Shown here: in pieces, positions 1-5,511 of the stretch
Layout of the letters: every line of letters starts with the position of its first letter
Numbering within the stretch: the stretch's first letter is position 1
Origin: Chloroflexota bacterium
GTDB taxonomy: Bacteria; Chloroflexota; UBA6077; FW602-bin22; JACPQP01
Reading direction: 5' to 3'
Length of the DNA stretch: 5,511 nt
NCBI GenBank assembly: GCA_016190465.1
Contig: JACPQP010000567.1
Location: forward strand, 1 to 5,511
Position numbers and translations under genes: made by a program
The notes under the pieces: model-generated
What the model was told of the DNA's origin: nothing
Database searches by the model: none
What the model saw: only the letters and a program-made list of their open reading frames with translations

Positions 1-2257
1 CGCCCCACACCTGCCGAAACTCCCCATCGCCAGTTCCAGGCTTGCCGAGTGTGGCTATCGGTCGTCCCATCGCGTCGAACACGTCGATCCGCCCGTTGCC
101 GACATCCGCCACGTAGATGCGTCCCTGCGCATCGACGGCCAATGCCCGCCCGTTCTCGAACTGCCCGAACCCCTTCCCTTTCATCCCAAACCGCAGGTCG
201 TACTGTCGGTAGGGCGCATCCGGACCCGCCGCCGCGTTGAGGGTGGCGGCGTCGACTCGGTAGGCAGTGAAGAGCAGGTTGCCCCGGCTATCGCGATGTT
301 CCTGAAGCTGGCCGTTGGGGTAAGCAGCGCGCAGCCGGGCCAGCGCATTGGGGAGCGCGGGGGAGACGATGAATAGTCCGTCGCGGTACCCCCGCTCTCG
401 CACCGGGATGTCCTTCTCCGGCAGGTCGTCCCCCGCCAGCCCGCGAGTCAGGAACCGCACCGTCGAGTTGAGGAAGTACAGCTCGGGTGGACCAACCATG
501 TAGGTCTTGGAGGAGGGGCCGAGCGTCCGGGCCAGATTCCCCGCCGCAGTCCAGACGCCGGTCGGGAAGTCACGCGGGTAGGCCACGAAAAAGACGTGGT
601 AGTTCCAGACGGCCGCGTAGCCCAGCGCCACGACCAGCGGCAGCGCCAGCGCCACCAGCCCGCGGCGCCCGGCGGCCTGCTCCGCCAGCCGCCCGAGGCG
701 GTCCAACACCACGCCGACGACGAAGAACAGCGCCGGGACCATCAGGATCAGCCGGGTCATCGGCGGCGGGTCCACCGTCGAGGTGCAGGCGATCAGGATG
801 GTGAGCCAGGCCCAGAGTCCCACGAGGACGCGCTCGGGGCGCCGGAGACTGAACGTGAAACCGAGGATGCCCACCAGCAGCACCGCCCCCACCACCGGAT
901 CCACCAGCGGCACGCGCGGTGGATAGAAGGCCAGGCTGCCATCCCCGCTGAACGCTAACCCCTCGATGCTCCTCCGAAGCTGCTCGATCACGACCCCCAG
1001 CGTGTCTTTGCCGGGATACATCCCCCGGAGGTAGTCGGGGTTGGAGAAGATGAACACTGCCGCGGTCCGCGTGAACAGCTCGCCCGGATGAGCGAGATAC
1101 CAGAAGCCGAGCGGCGCGAACACGATCGCCGAGGAGGTGGCCATCGCCAGGACGTGCGACCAGCGGCGACGGACGAACTGTCGATCGGCGACCGCTGTGT
1201 ACAGGAAGAAGAACGCCACGACCGGCACGAGAAAGCGCGCGCCCTGGTAGAGGTGCTGGGTGGCTCCCAGCAGCAGGCCCGCCAGCACGAATGACAGATA
1301 GCCGGATGAGCGCAGTCCCCGCAGCATGAGCCAGAGCATCGCCGTGGCCAACGCGGTCATCAGCGATTGCAGGAGACCGGTGCGACTCCAGAAGAGGTGG
1401 ACGTGGCTCACCGCCATAAGCAACGCCGCGCCGACCGCTGCCCAGGGGCGGACGTAGTCCCACAGCAGCAGGTACAGCAGCCAGACGCCGATGGCCCCAC
1501 TGATCGCCGAGGTCAGCCGCATCCCGAAGATCGTCTCGCCGGCGACCTGCATCACCACTGCGTGCAGGTAGTGGCCGCCGAGCGGGTTTGTTGCCCAGCC
1601 ACTGTGGAACGGCGACGATGGGGTGGCCACGTGCTGGCCCCAGAGCAGCGTCTGGTGCAGCACGTTCAGACCCCAGTCGGCGGTCTCCCCCTCGTCGTTG
1701 TTGAAGCTCGCGGGGATTGCCTCGAGTCGGTACAGCCGGAGAGCGAACGCCGCGGCGACGGTCGCCACCGCCAGCGCCAGCCAGAGCCAGTCGGCGGTGC
1801 TCCGTTGCCGCGGGACCAACCGGGGGCGGGGTACCTCTCGGGCGGCGAAAGTGGCGACCAGGCCGATCAGCCCGAGCAGCCAGAGCCTGGCGCCGAGCGG
1901 AGAGGTCAGATCGAGGTACAGGAGCGCCAGCCCGGCGGTGAGCAGGGCAAGGGAGCCGGCCAGAAGTCCGCCAAACGCGAGGCGCCGCACCGTGGTGCGG
2001 GCCGGAAGGGTGACCTCCGGCGGCGCCGCCTCGCGGGGCAGCGCCCACCCGGCCAGCCACCAGACCGCCAGGGCTGCGGCGGCGACGGCGCCCCAGAGAC
2101 GAGGCGTCTGGCCGAGCAAGCGTGGGCCGAAGAGCTCACGTTGGACCGCCAGCGCGGCGACGACGACGGCGAGCGTGGCGCCCAGCGCGAGCGCCCGGAG
2201 GACGCGACTGGTTGGCCAGCGGGCGATCACGGTTGCGGAGGCAAGAGACGTTGCCAA
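1..2257 (-). CDS. GT-C family (GT39/PMT-like) membrane glycosyltransferase fused to NHL beta-propeller, 3' end outside window
   Basis: Seen: an open frame of 752 codons with no stop, leaving the window at its left edge. Roughly 14 to 15 hydrophobic segments lie between residues 19 and 558. Five come first (about 19-38, 53-74, 91-114, 123-140, 155-175), then a loop with FNNDEGE (185-191), then further helices from about 250. A non-membrane region (567-680) follows, and from about 687 NHL-type repeats appear (GFGQFENGRALAVD, IYVADVGNGRIDVFD, GTGDGEF). Known: GT-C enzymes transfer a sugar from a polyprenyl-phosphate donor outside the membrane and carry an acidic Asp/Glu pair in an early outer loop; D188-E189 fits. 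NHL repeats form propellers that bind ligands or proteins. Inferred: a cell-envelope glycosyltransferase with an external propeller; donor and acceptor are unknown. The frame has no early ATG. TTG at 2257 is chosen because GGGAG stands 7 nt upstream; GTG at 2230 is the alternative. It has its own promoter. Confidence 0.85.
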   Translation of the reverse strand, partial: MATSLASATVIARWPTSRVLRALALGATLAVVVAALAVQRELFGPRLLGQTPRLWGAVAAAALAVWWLAGWALPREAAPPEVTLPARTTVRRLAFGGLLAGSLALLTAGLALLYLDLTSPLGARLWLLGLIGLVATFAAREVPRPRLVPRQRSTADWLWLALAVATVAAAFALRLYRLEAIPASFNNDEGETADWGLNVLHQTLLWGQHVATPSSPFHSGWATNPLGGHYLHAVVMQVAGETIFGMRLTSAISGAIGVWLLYLLLWDYVRPWAAVGAALLMAVSHVHLFWSRTGLLQSLMTALATAMLWLMLRGLRSSGYLSFVLAGLLLGATQHLYQGARFLVPVVAFFFLYTAVADRQFVRRRWSHVLAMATSSAIVFAPLGFWYLAHPGELFTRTAAVFIFSNPDYLRGMYPGKDTLGVVIEQLRRSIEGLAFSGDGSLAFYPPRVPLVDPVVGAVLLVGILGFTFSLRRPERVLVGLWAWLTILIACTSTVDPPPMTRLILMVPALFFVVGVVLDRLGRLAEQAAGRRGLVALALPLVVALGYAAVWNYHVFFVAYPRDFPTGVWTAAGNLARTLGPSSKTYMVGPPELYFLNSTVRFLTRGLAGDDLPEKDIPVRERGYRDGLFIVSPALPNALARLRAAYPNGQLQEHRDSRGNLLFTAYRVDAATLNAAAGPDAPYRQYDLRFGMKGKGFGQFENGRALAVDAQGRIYVADVGNGRIDVFDAMGRPIATLGKPGTGDGEFRQVWG

Positions 2258-2405
2258 GCTGCTGCTCCCATCTCGTAAAGATCCGCGTTAAGGGCGCCGG
2301 GCAGGACTGCCGAGTCACTCGTGGCGCGCGGGCTTGCCCCGTCCGGAGGCTCAAGCGGTCGACAGGTCACCGCGCTATGGGAACGTTCCTGGTGGCACTC
2401 AAAGC
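2258..2405 (-). promoter_or_regulatory. Long 5' leader with short inverted repeats
   Basis: If transcription begins about 7 nt after the -10 box, the glycosyltransferase mRNA has an untranslated leader of about 150 nt. It holds several small inverted repeats: the 10-bp palindrome GGAACGTTCC (2380-2389), flanked by CGCGCT/AGCGCG arms (2371-2376 and 2403-2408, the latter at the predicted start of transcription); CGAGT-C-ACTCG (2311-2321); and GGCA/TGCC arms (2300-2311). No known riboswitch class was recognised and no U-rich terminator run is present. GC-rich DNA forms such repeats easily, so a regulatory role is only a suggestion. Together with the promoter this accounts for the whole folB-glycosyltransferase gap. 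Confidence 0.3.
2265..2269 (-). promoter_or_regulatory. Ribosome binding site deciding the TTG start of the glycosyltransferase
   Basis: GGGAG sits 7 nt before the TTG at 2257. The competing GTG at 2230 has no purine-rich stretch at the right distance, which favours the TTG. An in-frame TAA lies just upstream, near 2286-2288, so the start cannot be much earlier. Confidence 0.5.
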
Positions 2406-2411
2406 GCGCCA

Positions 2412-2439
2412 AGTATAGCAGTGGGCGATAACGTGTCAA
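2412..2439 (-). promoter_or_regulatory. Near-consensus sigma-70 promoter for the glycosyltransferase gene
   Basis: On the minus strand a perfect -35 box TTGACA (2439-2434) is followed, after a 16-bp spacer, by TATACT (2417-2412), which matches five of six bases of the -10 consensus. This is an AT-rich island in very GC-rich surroundings and lies 16 bp beyond the folB stop. Predicted transcription start is near 2405, pointing into the glycosyltransferase gene. It argues that this gene is not merely read through from the fol genes, although no clear terminator separates them. Confidence 0.8.
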
Positions 2440-2454
2440 TCTGGCGAGGGGGGA

Positions 2455-2829
2455 TCAGTCCTCAGCCCCACGCGTGATCTCGACGGCGACGGTGCCGGCG
2501 ACGGTACCCTGGATCGGCGCCCAGGGCTTGGCGACGCGAACCCGCACCGTGCGTCCACCGCACTCGGCCAGGATGGTGCGCGCGATTCGCTCGGCCAGCG
2601 TCTCGATCAACTGGACACTGGCGCCCTCGACGACCCGCCGCACAACCCCGACGACGGCCGAGTAGCTCACCGTCTGGCCAAGATCGTCTGTCTCGCCGGC
2701 CCGGCGCAAGTCAGCCTCGATCGACACGTCGACGACGAACCGCTGGCCGAGGGTGCGCTCTTCGGGGTGCACACCGTGGTAGCCGTAGAAGGTCAGCCCT
2801 TCCAGAATGATACGGTCGGGGAGCGTCAC
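2455..2829 (-). CDS. folB: Dihydroneopterin aldolase FolB
   Basis: FolB converts 7,8-dihydroneopterin to 6-hydroxymethyl-7,8-dihydropterin and glycolaldehyde in cytoplasmic tetrahydrofolate synthesis. At 124 residues it matches the family's usual size. Family signatures seen: DRIILEGLTFYGYHGVHPEER (5-25) at the N-terminus, the active-site tyrosine in VSYSAV (Y56), the pterin-binding glutamate in LIETLAERIA (E76), and the catalytic lysine in VAKPWAPI (K101). The frame stays open to 2916, but that extension overlaps folE and shows no family similarity. GTG at 2829 places the conserved N-terminus correctly and has GGGA 6 nt upstream. The gene begins 13 bp after the folE stop, so the two are almost surely co-transcribed and provide early pterin steps of the same pathway. 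Epimerase activity is common in this family and cannot be judged here. Confidence 0.95.
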   Translation of the reverse strand: MTLPDRIILEGLTFYGYHGVHPEERTLGQRFVVDVSIEADLRRAGETDDLGQTVSYSAVVGVVRRVVEGASVQLIETLAERIARTILAECGGRTVRVRVAKPWAPIQGTVAGTVAVEITRGAED

Positions 2830-2842
2830 CGGTTGTCCCGCC

Positions 2843-3478
2843 CTACTCGTCACATTTCGCCCGAGCCAGCGTGACAAACTCGGCCCGGGCCACCGGGTCG
2901 GTCGCGAACTCGCCACGAAGCTCCGAGGTGGTGACGGTGGCGCCCACGGTCTTCAACCCGCGCATCGCCATGCAGAGGTGGCTTGCCTCGACGATAACCC
3001 CCACCGCGCGCGGCCGAACCCCTCTCTCGACGGCGTCGGCGATCTGGCGGGTCAGCCGCTCCTGGATCTGGAGGCGACGAGCGCACGTATCGACGACCCG
3101 GGCGAGCTTGCCAAGACCGACCACGTGGCCATTCGGCAGGTAGCCAACGTGGGCGACGCCGCTGAACGGCAACAGGTGGTGCTCGCAGACGCTGTGGAAC
3201 GGAATGTCGCGGACGAGGATCACCCCGGAGGCGCGCTCTTCTTCGTCGGCGATGCTCTCGGCGAGCTCGTCGGCCGGATCGGCGCCGATGCCGGCAAAGA
3301 GATCGGCATACAGGTCGGCGACTCGCTCGGGGGTCTCGCGCAGGCCGCTCCGCTCCGGGTCGTCGCCAATAGCGAGCAGAATCTCCCGGACCGCCAGCGC
3401 CAGCCGCGCCCGGTCGACTCGCTTCCGCGTCGCCGGCCCGGCCAGCTTCTCGATCTTCGCCACAGCTTCTGCTCTCAC
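2843..3478 (-). CDS. folE: GTP cyclohydrolase I, zinc-dependent (FolE)
   Basis: FolE converts GTP to 7,8-dihydroneopterin triphosphate and formate, the first committed step of folate and other pterin synthesis, in the cytoplasm as a large oligomer. The 211-residue protein aligns along its length with the classical type I enzyme, not FolE2. Seen: SGLRETPERVADLY (44-57); zinc and active-site cluster SVCEHHLLPF (96-105) with C98, H100 and H101; GLGKLARVVD (121-130); QIQERLTRQIADA (137-149); and EASHLCMAMRG (164-174), with H167 and the third zinc ligand C169. The key residues are intact. The GTG start at 3478 has GAGGG 4 nt upstream and lies 18 bp after the rlmE stop; folB follows after 13 bp. 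A TATAAT box at the end of rlmE may give this gene its own transcript. No GFRP-type regulation can be inferred. Confidence 0.97.
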   Translation of the reverse strand: MRAEAVAKIEKLAGPATRKRVDRARLALAVREILLAIGDDPERSGLRETPERVADLYADLFAGIGADPADELAESIADEEERASGVILVRDIPFHSVCEHHLLPFSGVAHVGYLPNGHVVGLGKLARVVDTCARRLQIQERLTRQIADAVERGVRPRAVGVIVEASHLCMAMRGLKTVGATVTTSELRGEFATDPVARAEFVTLARAKCDE

Positions 3479-3495
3479 TTCGCCCTCACGAGAAG

Positions 3496-3525
3496 ATTAT
3501 AGGCGTCCTCCGGACCCGGCCGCAA
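3496..3525 (-). promoter_or_regulatory. Possible internal promoter for folE-folB
   Basis: A perfect -10 hexamer TATAAT (3501-3496) overlaps the rlmE stop codon. TTGCGG (3525-3520), matching three of six bases of the -35 consensus, lies 18 bp upstream. The predicted start of transcription near 3489 would leave an untranslated leader of about 11 nt holding the folE GAGGG ribosome site. The exact -10 in GC-rich DNA is notable, but the -35 is weak and the match could be chance. Confidence 0.4.
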
Positions 3526-4129
3526 CCTCTTCTCTGCCGCGATAGCCAAGCCCCACGATGAACGCCTCCCGGCTCTCCTTGCGCGTCGCCTCCGGGATCG
3601 CGACCTTCGTCGCCCCGAAGCGCTGGCGGACCGCGCCCAGGAATTGGTCGAAGTCGGGGCCGCGAAACACCTTCACGACCAGCGCGCCCCCCGGCCGCAG
3701 CGTCTGCTCGGCGACGGCAAGCGCGGCGCTGGCCAGCTCGATCGACCGGGCGTGATCGGTCACCGCGATGCCGGTCGTCGCCGGCGCGACGTCGGAGAGG
3801 ACGACGTCAGCCGGTCCGCCCAGCTCCGCCTGGGCGCGCTCCAGCGTCTCCGCGAGTCGGATGTCGCCGACGAGGGTCTTCACCCCCGGAATCGGCGCGA
3901 TCGGCTGAAGGTCGACGGCGACGACGCGTCCCGGGGGGCCAACCAGCGTCGCCGCGAGCTGGCTCCAGCTCCCCGGCGCCGCGCCCAGGTCGAGGACGCG
4001 CGCGCCCGGCGCCAGTAAGCGGTGCTTCTCGGCGATCTCCCGCAGCTTGTAGACGGACCGCGCCCGAAACCCCTCGGCCTTGGCCCGCCGAAAGAATCGG
4101 TCGCGCCCCTGTTCGCGTCGCCAGGCCAT
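3497..4129 (-). CDS. rlmE: 23S rRNA (uridine-2'-O)-methyltransferase RlmE/FtsJ
   Basis: RlmE uses S-adenosylmethionine to methylate the 2'-O of a 23S rRNA A-loop uridine (U2552 in E. coli), a late step in 50S maturation. The 210-residue length matches the E. coli enzyme. Seen: N-terminal RDRFFRRAKAEGFRARSVYK; SAM-binding motif I VLDLGAAPGSWSQ (45-57); acidic motif VVAVDL (69-74); and the K-D-K-E catalytic tetrad at K28 (SVYKL), D113 (LSDVAP), K153 (VVKVF) and E188 (SREAFIV). The frame is open up to 4564, but that part overlaps the upstream gene in another frame and lacks family similarity. ATG at 4129 gives the correct N-terminus and has GAGGAA 6 nt upstream, overlapping the previous stop. 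It lies 10 bp after the YukD-like gene and 18 bp before folE, so it is probably in the same operon. Confidence 0.95.
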   Translation of the reverse strand: MAWRREQGRDRFFRRAKAEGFRARSVYKLREIAEKHRLLAPGARVLDLGAAPGSWSQLAATLVGPPGRVVAVDLQPIAPIPGVKTLVGDIRLAETLERAQAELGGPADVVLSDVAPATTGIAVTDHARSIELASAALAVAEQTLRPGGALVVKVFRGPDFDQFLGAVRQRFGATKVAIPEATRKESREAFIVGLGYRGREEVAAGSGGRL

Positions 4130-4135
4130 GGAGTG

Positions 4136-4141
4136 TTCCTC
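4136..4141 (-). promoter_or_regulatory. rlmE ribosome binding site overlapping the upstream stop codon
   Basis: GAGGAA begins within the TGA stop (4142-4140) of the YukD-like gene and stands 6 nt before the rlmE ATG. The overlap suggests translational coupling of the two genes and supports the chosen rlmE start over the longer open frame. Confidence 0.6.
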
Positions 4142-4598
4142 AGGGCTCGGCGCCGTCCAGCCGCTTCCAGACGTAGCCTGATGCGGGCTGCTCTGGCTCG
4201 GGAGCTGGCTCCCCAGGTGCCTCGCGCGATGGGACGTCAACCCCGAGCGGGCGCCAACCGGCAACCGGGCCTCGCGCGGGAGCTTCTCCGCGTTCCGGAG
4301 TCCTGCCCCTTCCGGCGGAGACACGGTCTCCGCCGGCAGAGCCGAGCGCCGGCCGCAGCACCAGCCAGACTCCGTCCCAGGCGCCAACGTCGGCCAGGCT
4401 CTCGTGCGACTGCAACAGCCGCGAATGGGGTTGAACCACGATCTCGTAGGGCGTCCGCTGCACTTCCCCACCCGAGTTGCATTGTAGCGCCTGGACGAGC
4501 AGAGCGGCAAGCTGCTCGGCGGGCACCTCACAGGGAACCTCCAGATCGCGGGATGCGCTTTCACCCTGCCGCTGCACGGTCACGATCGCACGGTACAT
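4140..4598 (-). CDS. EsaB/YukD-like ubiquitin-fold protein with Pro-rich tail
   Basis: This small cytoplasmic protein of 152 residues has no predicted signal peptide or membrane helix. Residues 1-83 read as a beta-grasp: strand YRAIVTVQ (2-9), strand and turn RDLEVPCEVPAEQL (17-30), helix AEQLAALLVQALQ (27-39), strand YEIVVQPHSRLL (51-62), then SLADVGAWDGVWLVLRP (67-83). The last element resembles the closing motif of EsaB/YukD proteins, which accompany type VII secretion. Residues 84-140 are a Gly/Ala/Pro/Glu-rich, probably disordered linker, and the protein ends in the distinct patch SGYVWKRLDG (140-149). ATG at 4598 has a strong AGAGGAG site 6 nt upstream. The family call is by eye; the function is unknown. 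No WXG100 protein or FtsK/EssC ATPase lies in the window, so a secretion role is only inferred. It precedes rlmE by 10 bp. Confidence 0.65.
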   Translation of the reverse strand: MYRAIVTVQRQGESASRDLEVPCEVPAEQLAALLVQALQCNSGGEVQRTPYEIVVQPHSRLLQSHESLADVGAWDGVWLVLRPALGSAGGDRVSAGRGRTPERGEAPARGPVAGWRPLGVDVPSREAPGEPAPEPEQPASGYVWKRLDGAEP

Positions 4599-4604
4599 GG
4601 CGTA

Positions 4605-4611
4605 CTCCTCT
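4605..4611 (-). promoter_or_regulatory. Strong ribosome binding site of the YukD-like gene
   Basis: AGAGGAG is placed 6 nt before the ATG at 4598 and is the best Shine-Dalgarno match in the window. It supports that short gene as real. The 72-bp gap to the preceding gene shows neither a convincing promoter nor a terminator hairpin. Confidence 0.7.
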
Positions 4612-4670
4612 GATACCTACTTTGCCCGCCCGAAGAGCTGCCCACCACCACACCTACCCCTGTCAGCCTC

Positions 4671-5511
4671 TCACCGGGGCGTGAGTGCCGGCGTGGGCGT
4701 CACGGCGCTGGTCGGCGTGGAGGGGGTCGGGGTCACGGTCCGGGTCACAGTCGTCCCGCGCGTGGGCGCCGCGGCTGGCGGGGGAGGCGTGGATGTTGGT
4801 GCGAGTCGAGGGGTGAGCGTTGCACCCGCCTTCCCGGCGACCTCCGTGGCCGCGGCTGAATGAAAGTCGTCGACGATGGTTGGCCGCAACACGGTTGCTT
4901 CCGCCTTCGCCGGGCCTGCCCCGCTCAGTGCGGGAGGCGTGCCACCGGCGGTCGGCGACGGTGGGGGGATTATGGCGGTCCCCCTGGTGGCATTCCCCGA
5001 GCCAGGCGCCGACGTCGGCGCACGTGGCGTCGGGGCAACTGTCGGGGGAGCGGCCGGCCCTGACGGGTTCCCGACGATGCGTTCGTACGCGGCAGGGCCA
5101 TAGCAGACGAGGGCCACGGCCAGCCCCAAAACGATGAGAGCGACCGCGCCAATCGTCAACCAGAGCGGGCTCGCGGCCGCCGGTTTCCCGTTGGCCGACC
5201 GTGAGGCGAGGTGGCCGGCCGAATCCGAGTGGGGGGCGACTGCGCCGGAACCGGCGACGACCCGCACGATCTGAACATCGCTCCAGTCGCTCTGTTGGCG
5301 ATCGTTGAATGCCTGCACCCGTATGCGGTAGTCATCTGCGAGCAGATCGGGCGACGGCCAGGGAGGCGCGACAACCTCGCCGACCACCTGCCCGGACTCA
5401 CTCACCCGGTAGCCTGTAGCTCCTTCGACGGGTTGCCAGTTCACCTGGATGCGATTCCCGTGTTGGGACGCTTTGACGCCGCGGGGAGTCGGAAGACGCG
5501 CCGCGCGAGCC
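4671..5511 (-). CDS. Single-pass membrane protein with fibronectin type III domain and Pro/Thr-rich tail, 5' end outside window
   Basis: The frame enters from the right edge with no upstream stop, so the 279 visible residues are the C-terminal part; internal GTG at 5444 would cut the FN3 domain and is rejected as the start. Seen: an FN3-like domain at about 6-86 (LPTPRGVKAS; IQVNWQPVEGATGYRV; DDYRIRVQAFN; SDWSDV), a polar linker, one hydrophobic helix at 115-138 (LWLTIGAVALIVLGLAVALV), and a tail (143-279) rich in Pro, Thr, Ala and Ser that ends in VTPTP-type repeats. Positive charges (R104, K109) before the helix suggest the FN3 side faces the cytoplasm and the tail faces outward. Known: FN3 domains mediate binding; Pro/Thr tails act as surface spacers and are often glycosylated. 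The missing N-terminus could hold a catalytic or sensing domain, so function stays open. The YukD-like gene follows after 72 bp on the same strand. Confidence 0.8.
   Translation of the reverse strand, partial: ARAARLPTPRGVKASQHGNRIQVNWQPVEGATGYRVSESGQVVGEVVAPPWPSPDLLADDYRIRVQAFNDRQQSDWSDVQIVRVVAGSGAVAPHSDSAGHLASRSANGKPAAASPLWLTIGAVALIVLGLAVALVCYGPAAYERIVGNPSGPAAPPTVAPTPRAPTSAPGSGNATRGTAIIPPPSPTAGGTPPALSGAGPAKAEATVLRPTIVDDFHSAAATEVAGKAGATLTPRLAPTSTPPPPAAAPTRGTTVTRTVTPTPSTPTSAVTPTPALTPR

Noticed and set aside
570..2060. A 496-codon open frame on the minus strand, offset from the glycosyltransferase frame
   Set aside because: Its translation is Arg/Pro/Gly-rich with no recognisable domain, whereas the overlapping frame gives membrane helices, a GT-C motif and NHL repeats. 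It is a GC-rich shadow.
1367..2278. A 303-codon plus-strand open frame opposite the glycosyltransferase
   Set aside because: Low-complexity Gln/Arg/Gly composition, no family features, fully antisense to a well-supported gene.
2227..2439. A 70-codon minus-strand open frame between folB and the glycosyltransferase
   Set aside because: Its start lies on the -35 box of the strong promoter, so it would not be in that transcript. It has no ribosome site and no family features.
2830..2916. In-frame N-terminal extension of FolB by 29 residues
   Set aside because: It lies inside the folE coding sequence and before the conserved FolB N-terminus; GTG at 2829 fits the family length.
2807..3502. A 231-codon plus-strand open frame opposite folE and the start of folB
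   Set aside because: Antisense to folE, whose zinc ligands and full length are clear; the translation shows no domain.
4327..4346. Possible ubiquitin-type diglycine in the YukD-like protein (residues 89-90)
   Set aside because: The Gly-Gly is internal in a Gly-rich linker, far from the C-terminus, and no E1-like or JAB peptidase gene is visible, so conjugation is not supported.
4130..4564. In-frame N-terminal extension of RlmE by 145 residues
   Set aside because: It overlaps the YukD-like gene in another frame, has no similarity to the family, and the ATG at 4129 has a good ribosome site and gives the usual length.
4599..4670. Promoter or terminator between the FN3 gene and the YukD-like gene
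   Set aside because: Only a weak GGTATC-like element is present with no -35 partner, and there is no hairpin with a T run.
4671..4770. Tandem DNA repeat encoding VTPTP-like units
   Set aside because: The units are irregular at the DNA level and are explained by the Pro/Thr-rich protein tail, so it is not listed as a separate repeat.

Overview
The window is one strongly GC-rich stretch in which every supportable gene lies on the minus strand. Base composition, GTG/TTG starts, long Pro/Thr-rich tails and a GT-C enzyme fused to NHL repeats suggest a Chloroflexota bacterium of the Thermomicrobia/Sphaerobacter type. That placement is inferred from general resemblance; no rRNA or marker search was possible.

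The layout below is given in transcription order, right to left. (1) 5511-4671: the 3' part of a gene for a single-pass membrane protein with a fibronectin type III domain, one transmembrane helix and a Pro/Thr-rich tail. Its 5' end lies outside the window. (2) 4598-4140: a small protein with an N-terminal EsaB/YukD-like ubiquitin fold and a Pro-rich tail. (3) 4129-3497: rlmE/ftsJ, 23S rRNA 2'-O-methyltransferase. (4) 3478-2843: folE, GTP cyclohydrolase I. (5) 2829-2455: folB, dihydroneopterin aldolase. (6) 2454-2258: a 197-bp intergenic region with a near-consensus sigma-70 promoter and a leader of about 150 nt containing several short inverted repeats. (7) 2257-1: the first 752 codons of a large multi-spanning GT-C (family 39/PMT-like) glycosyltransferase that runs into an NHL-type beta-propeller and leaves the window at the left edge.

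Genes 2 to 5 are separated by only 10, 18 and 13 bp and are probably one transcription unit. A further TATAAT-containing promoter overlaps the rlmE stop and could drive folE-folB separately. FolE and FolB supply early pterin steps of tetrahydrofolate synthesis; RlmE acts on the ribosome. The two genes upstream are unrelated by pathway: a YukD-like protein and an FN3 membrane protein hint at a cell-surface or type VII secretion-related locus extending to the right. The glycosyltransferase has its own promoter and looks like an independent unit.

The most interesting items are the glycosyltransferase-propeller fusion with its extra N-terminal membrane helices, the YukD/FN3 pair, and the promoter-leader before the glycosyltransferase. 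No mobile element, CRISPR array, tRNA or rRNA was seen.
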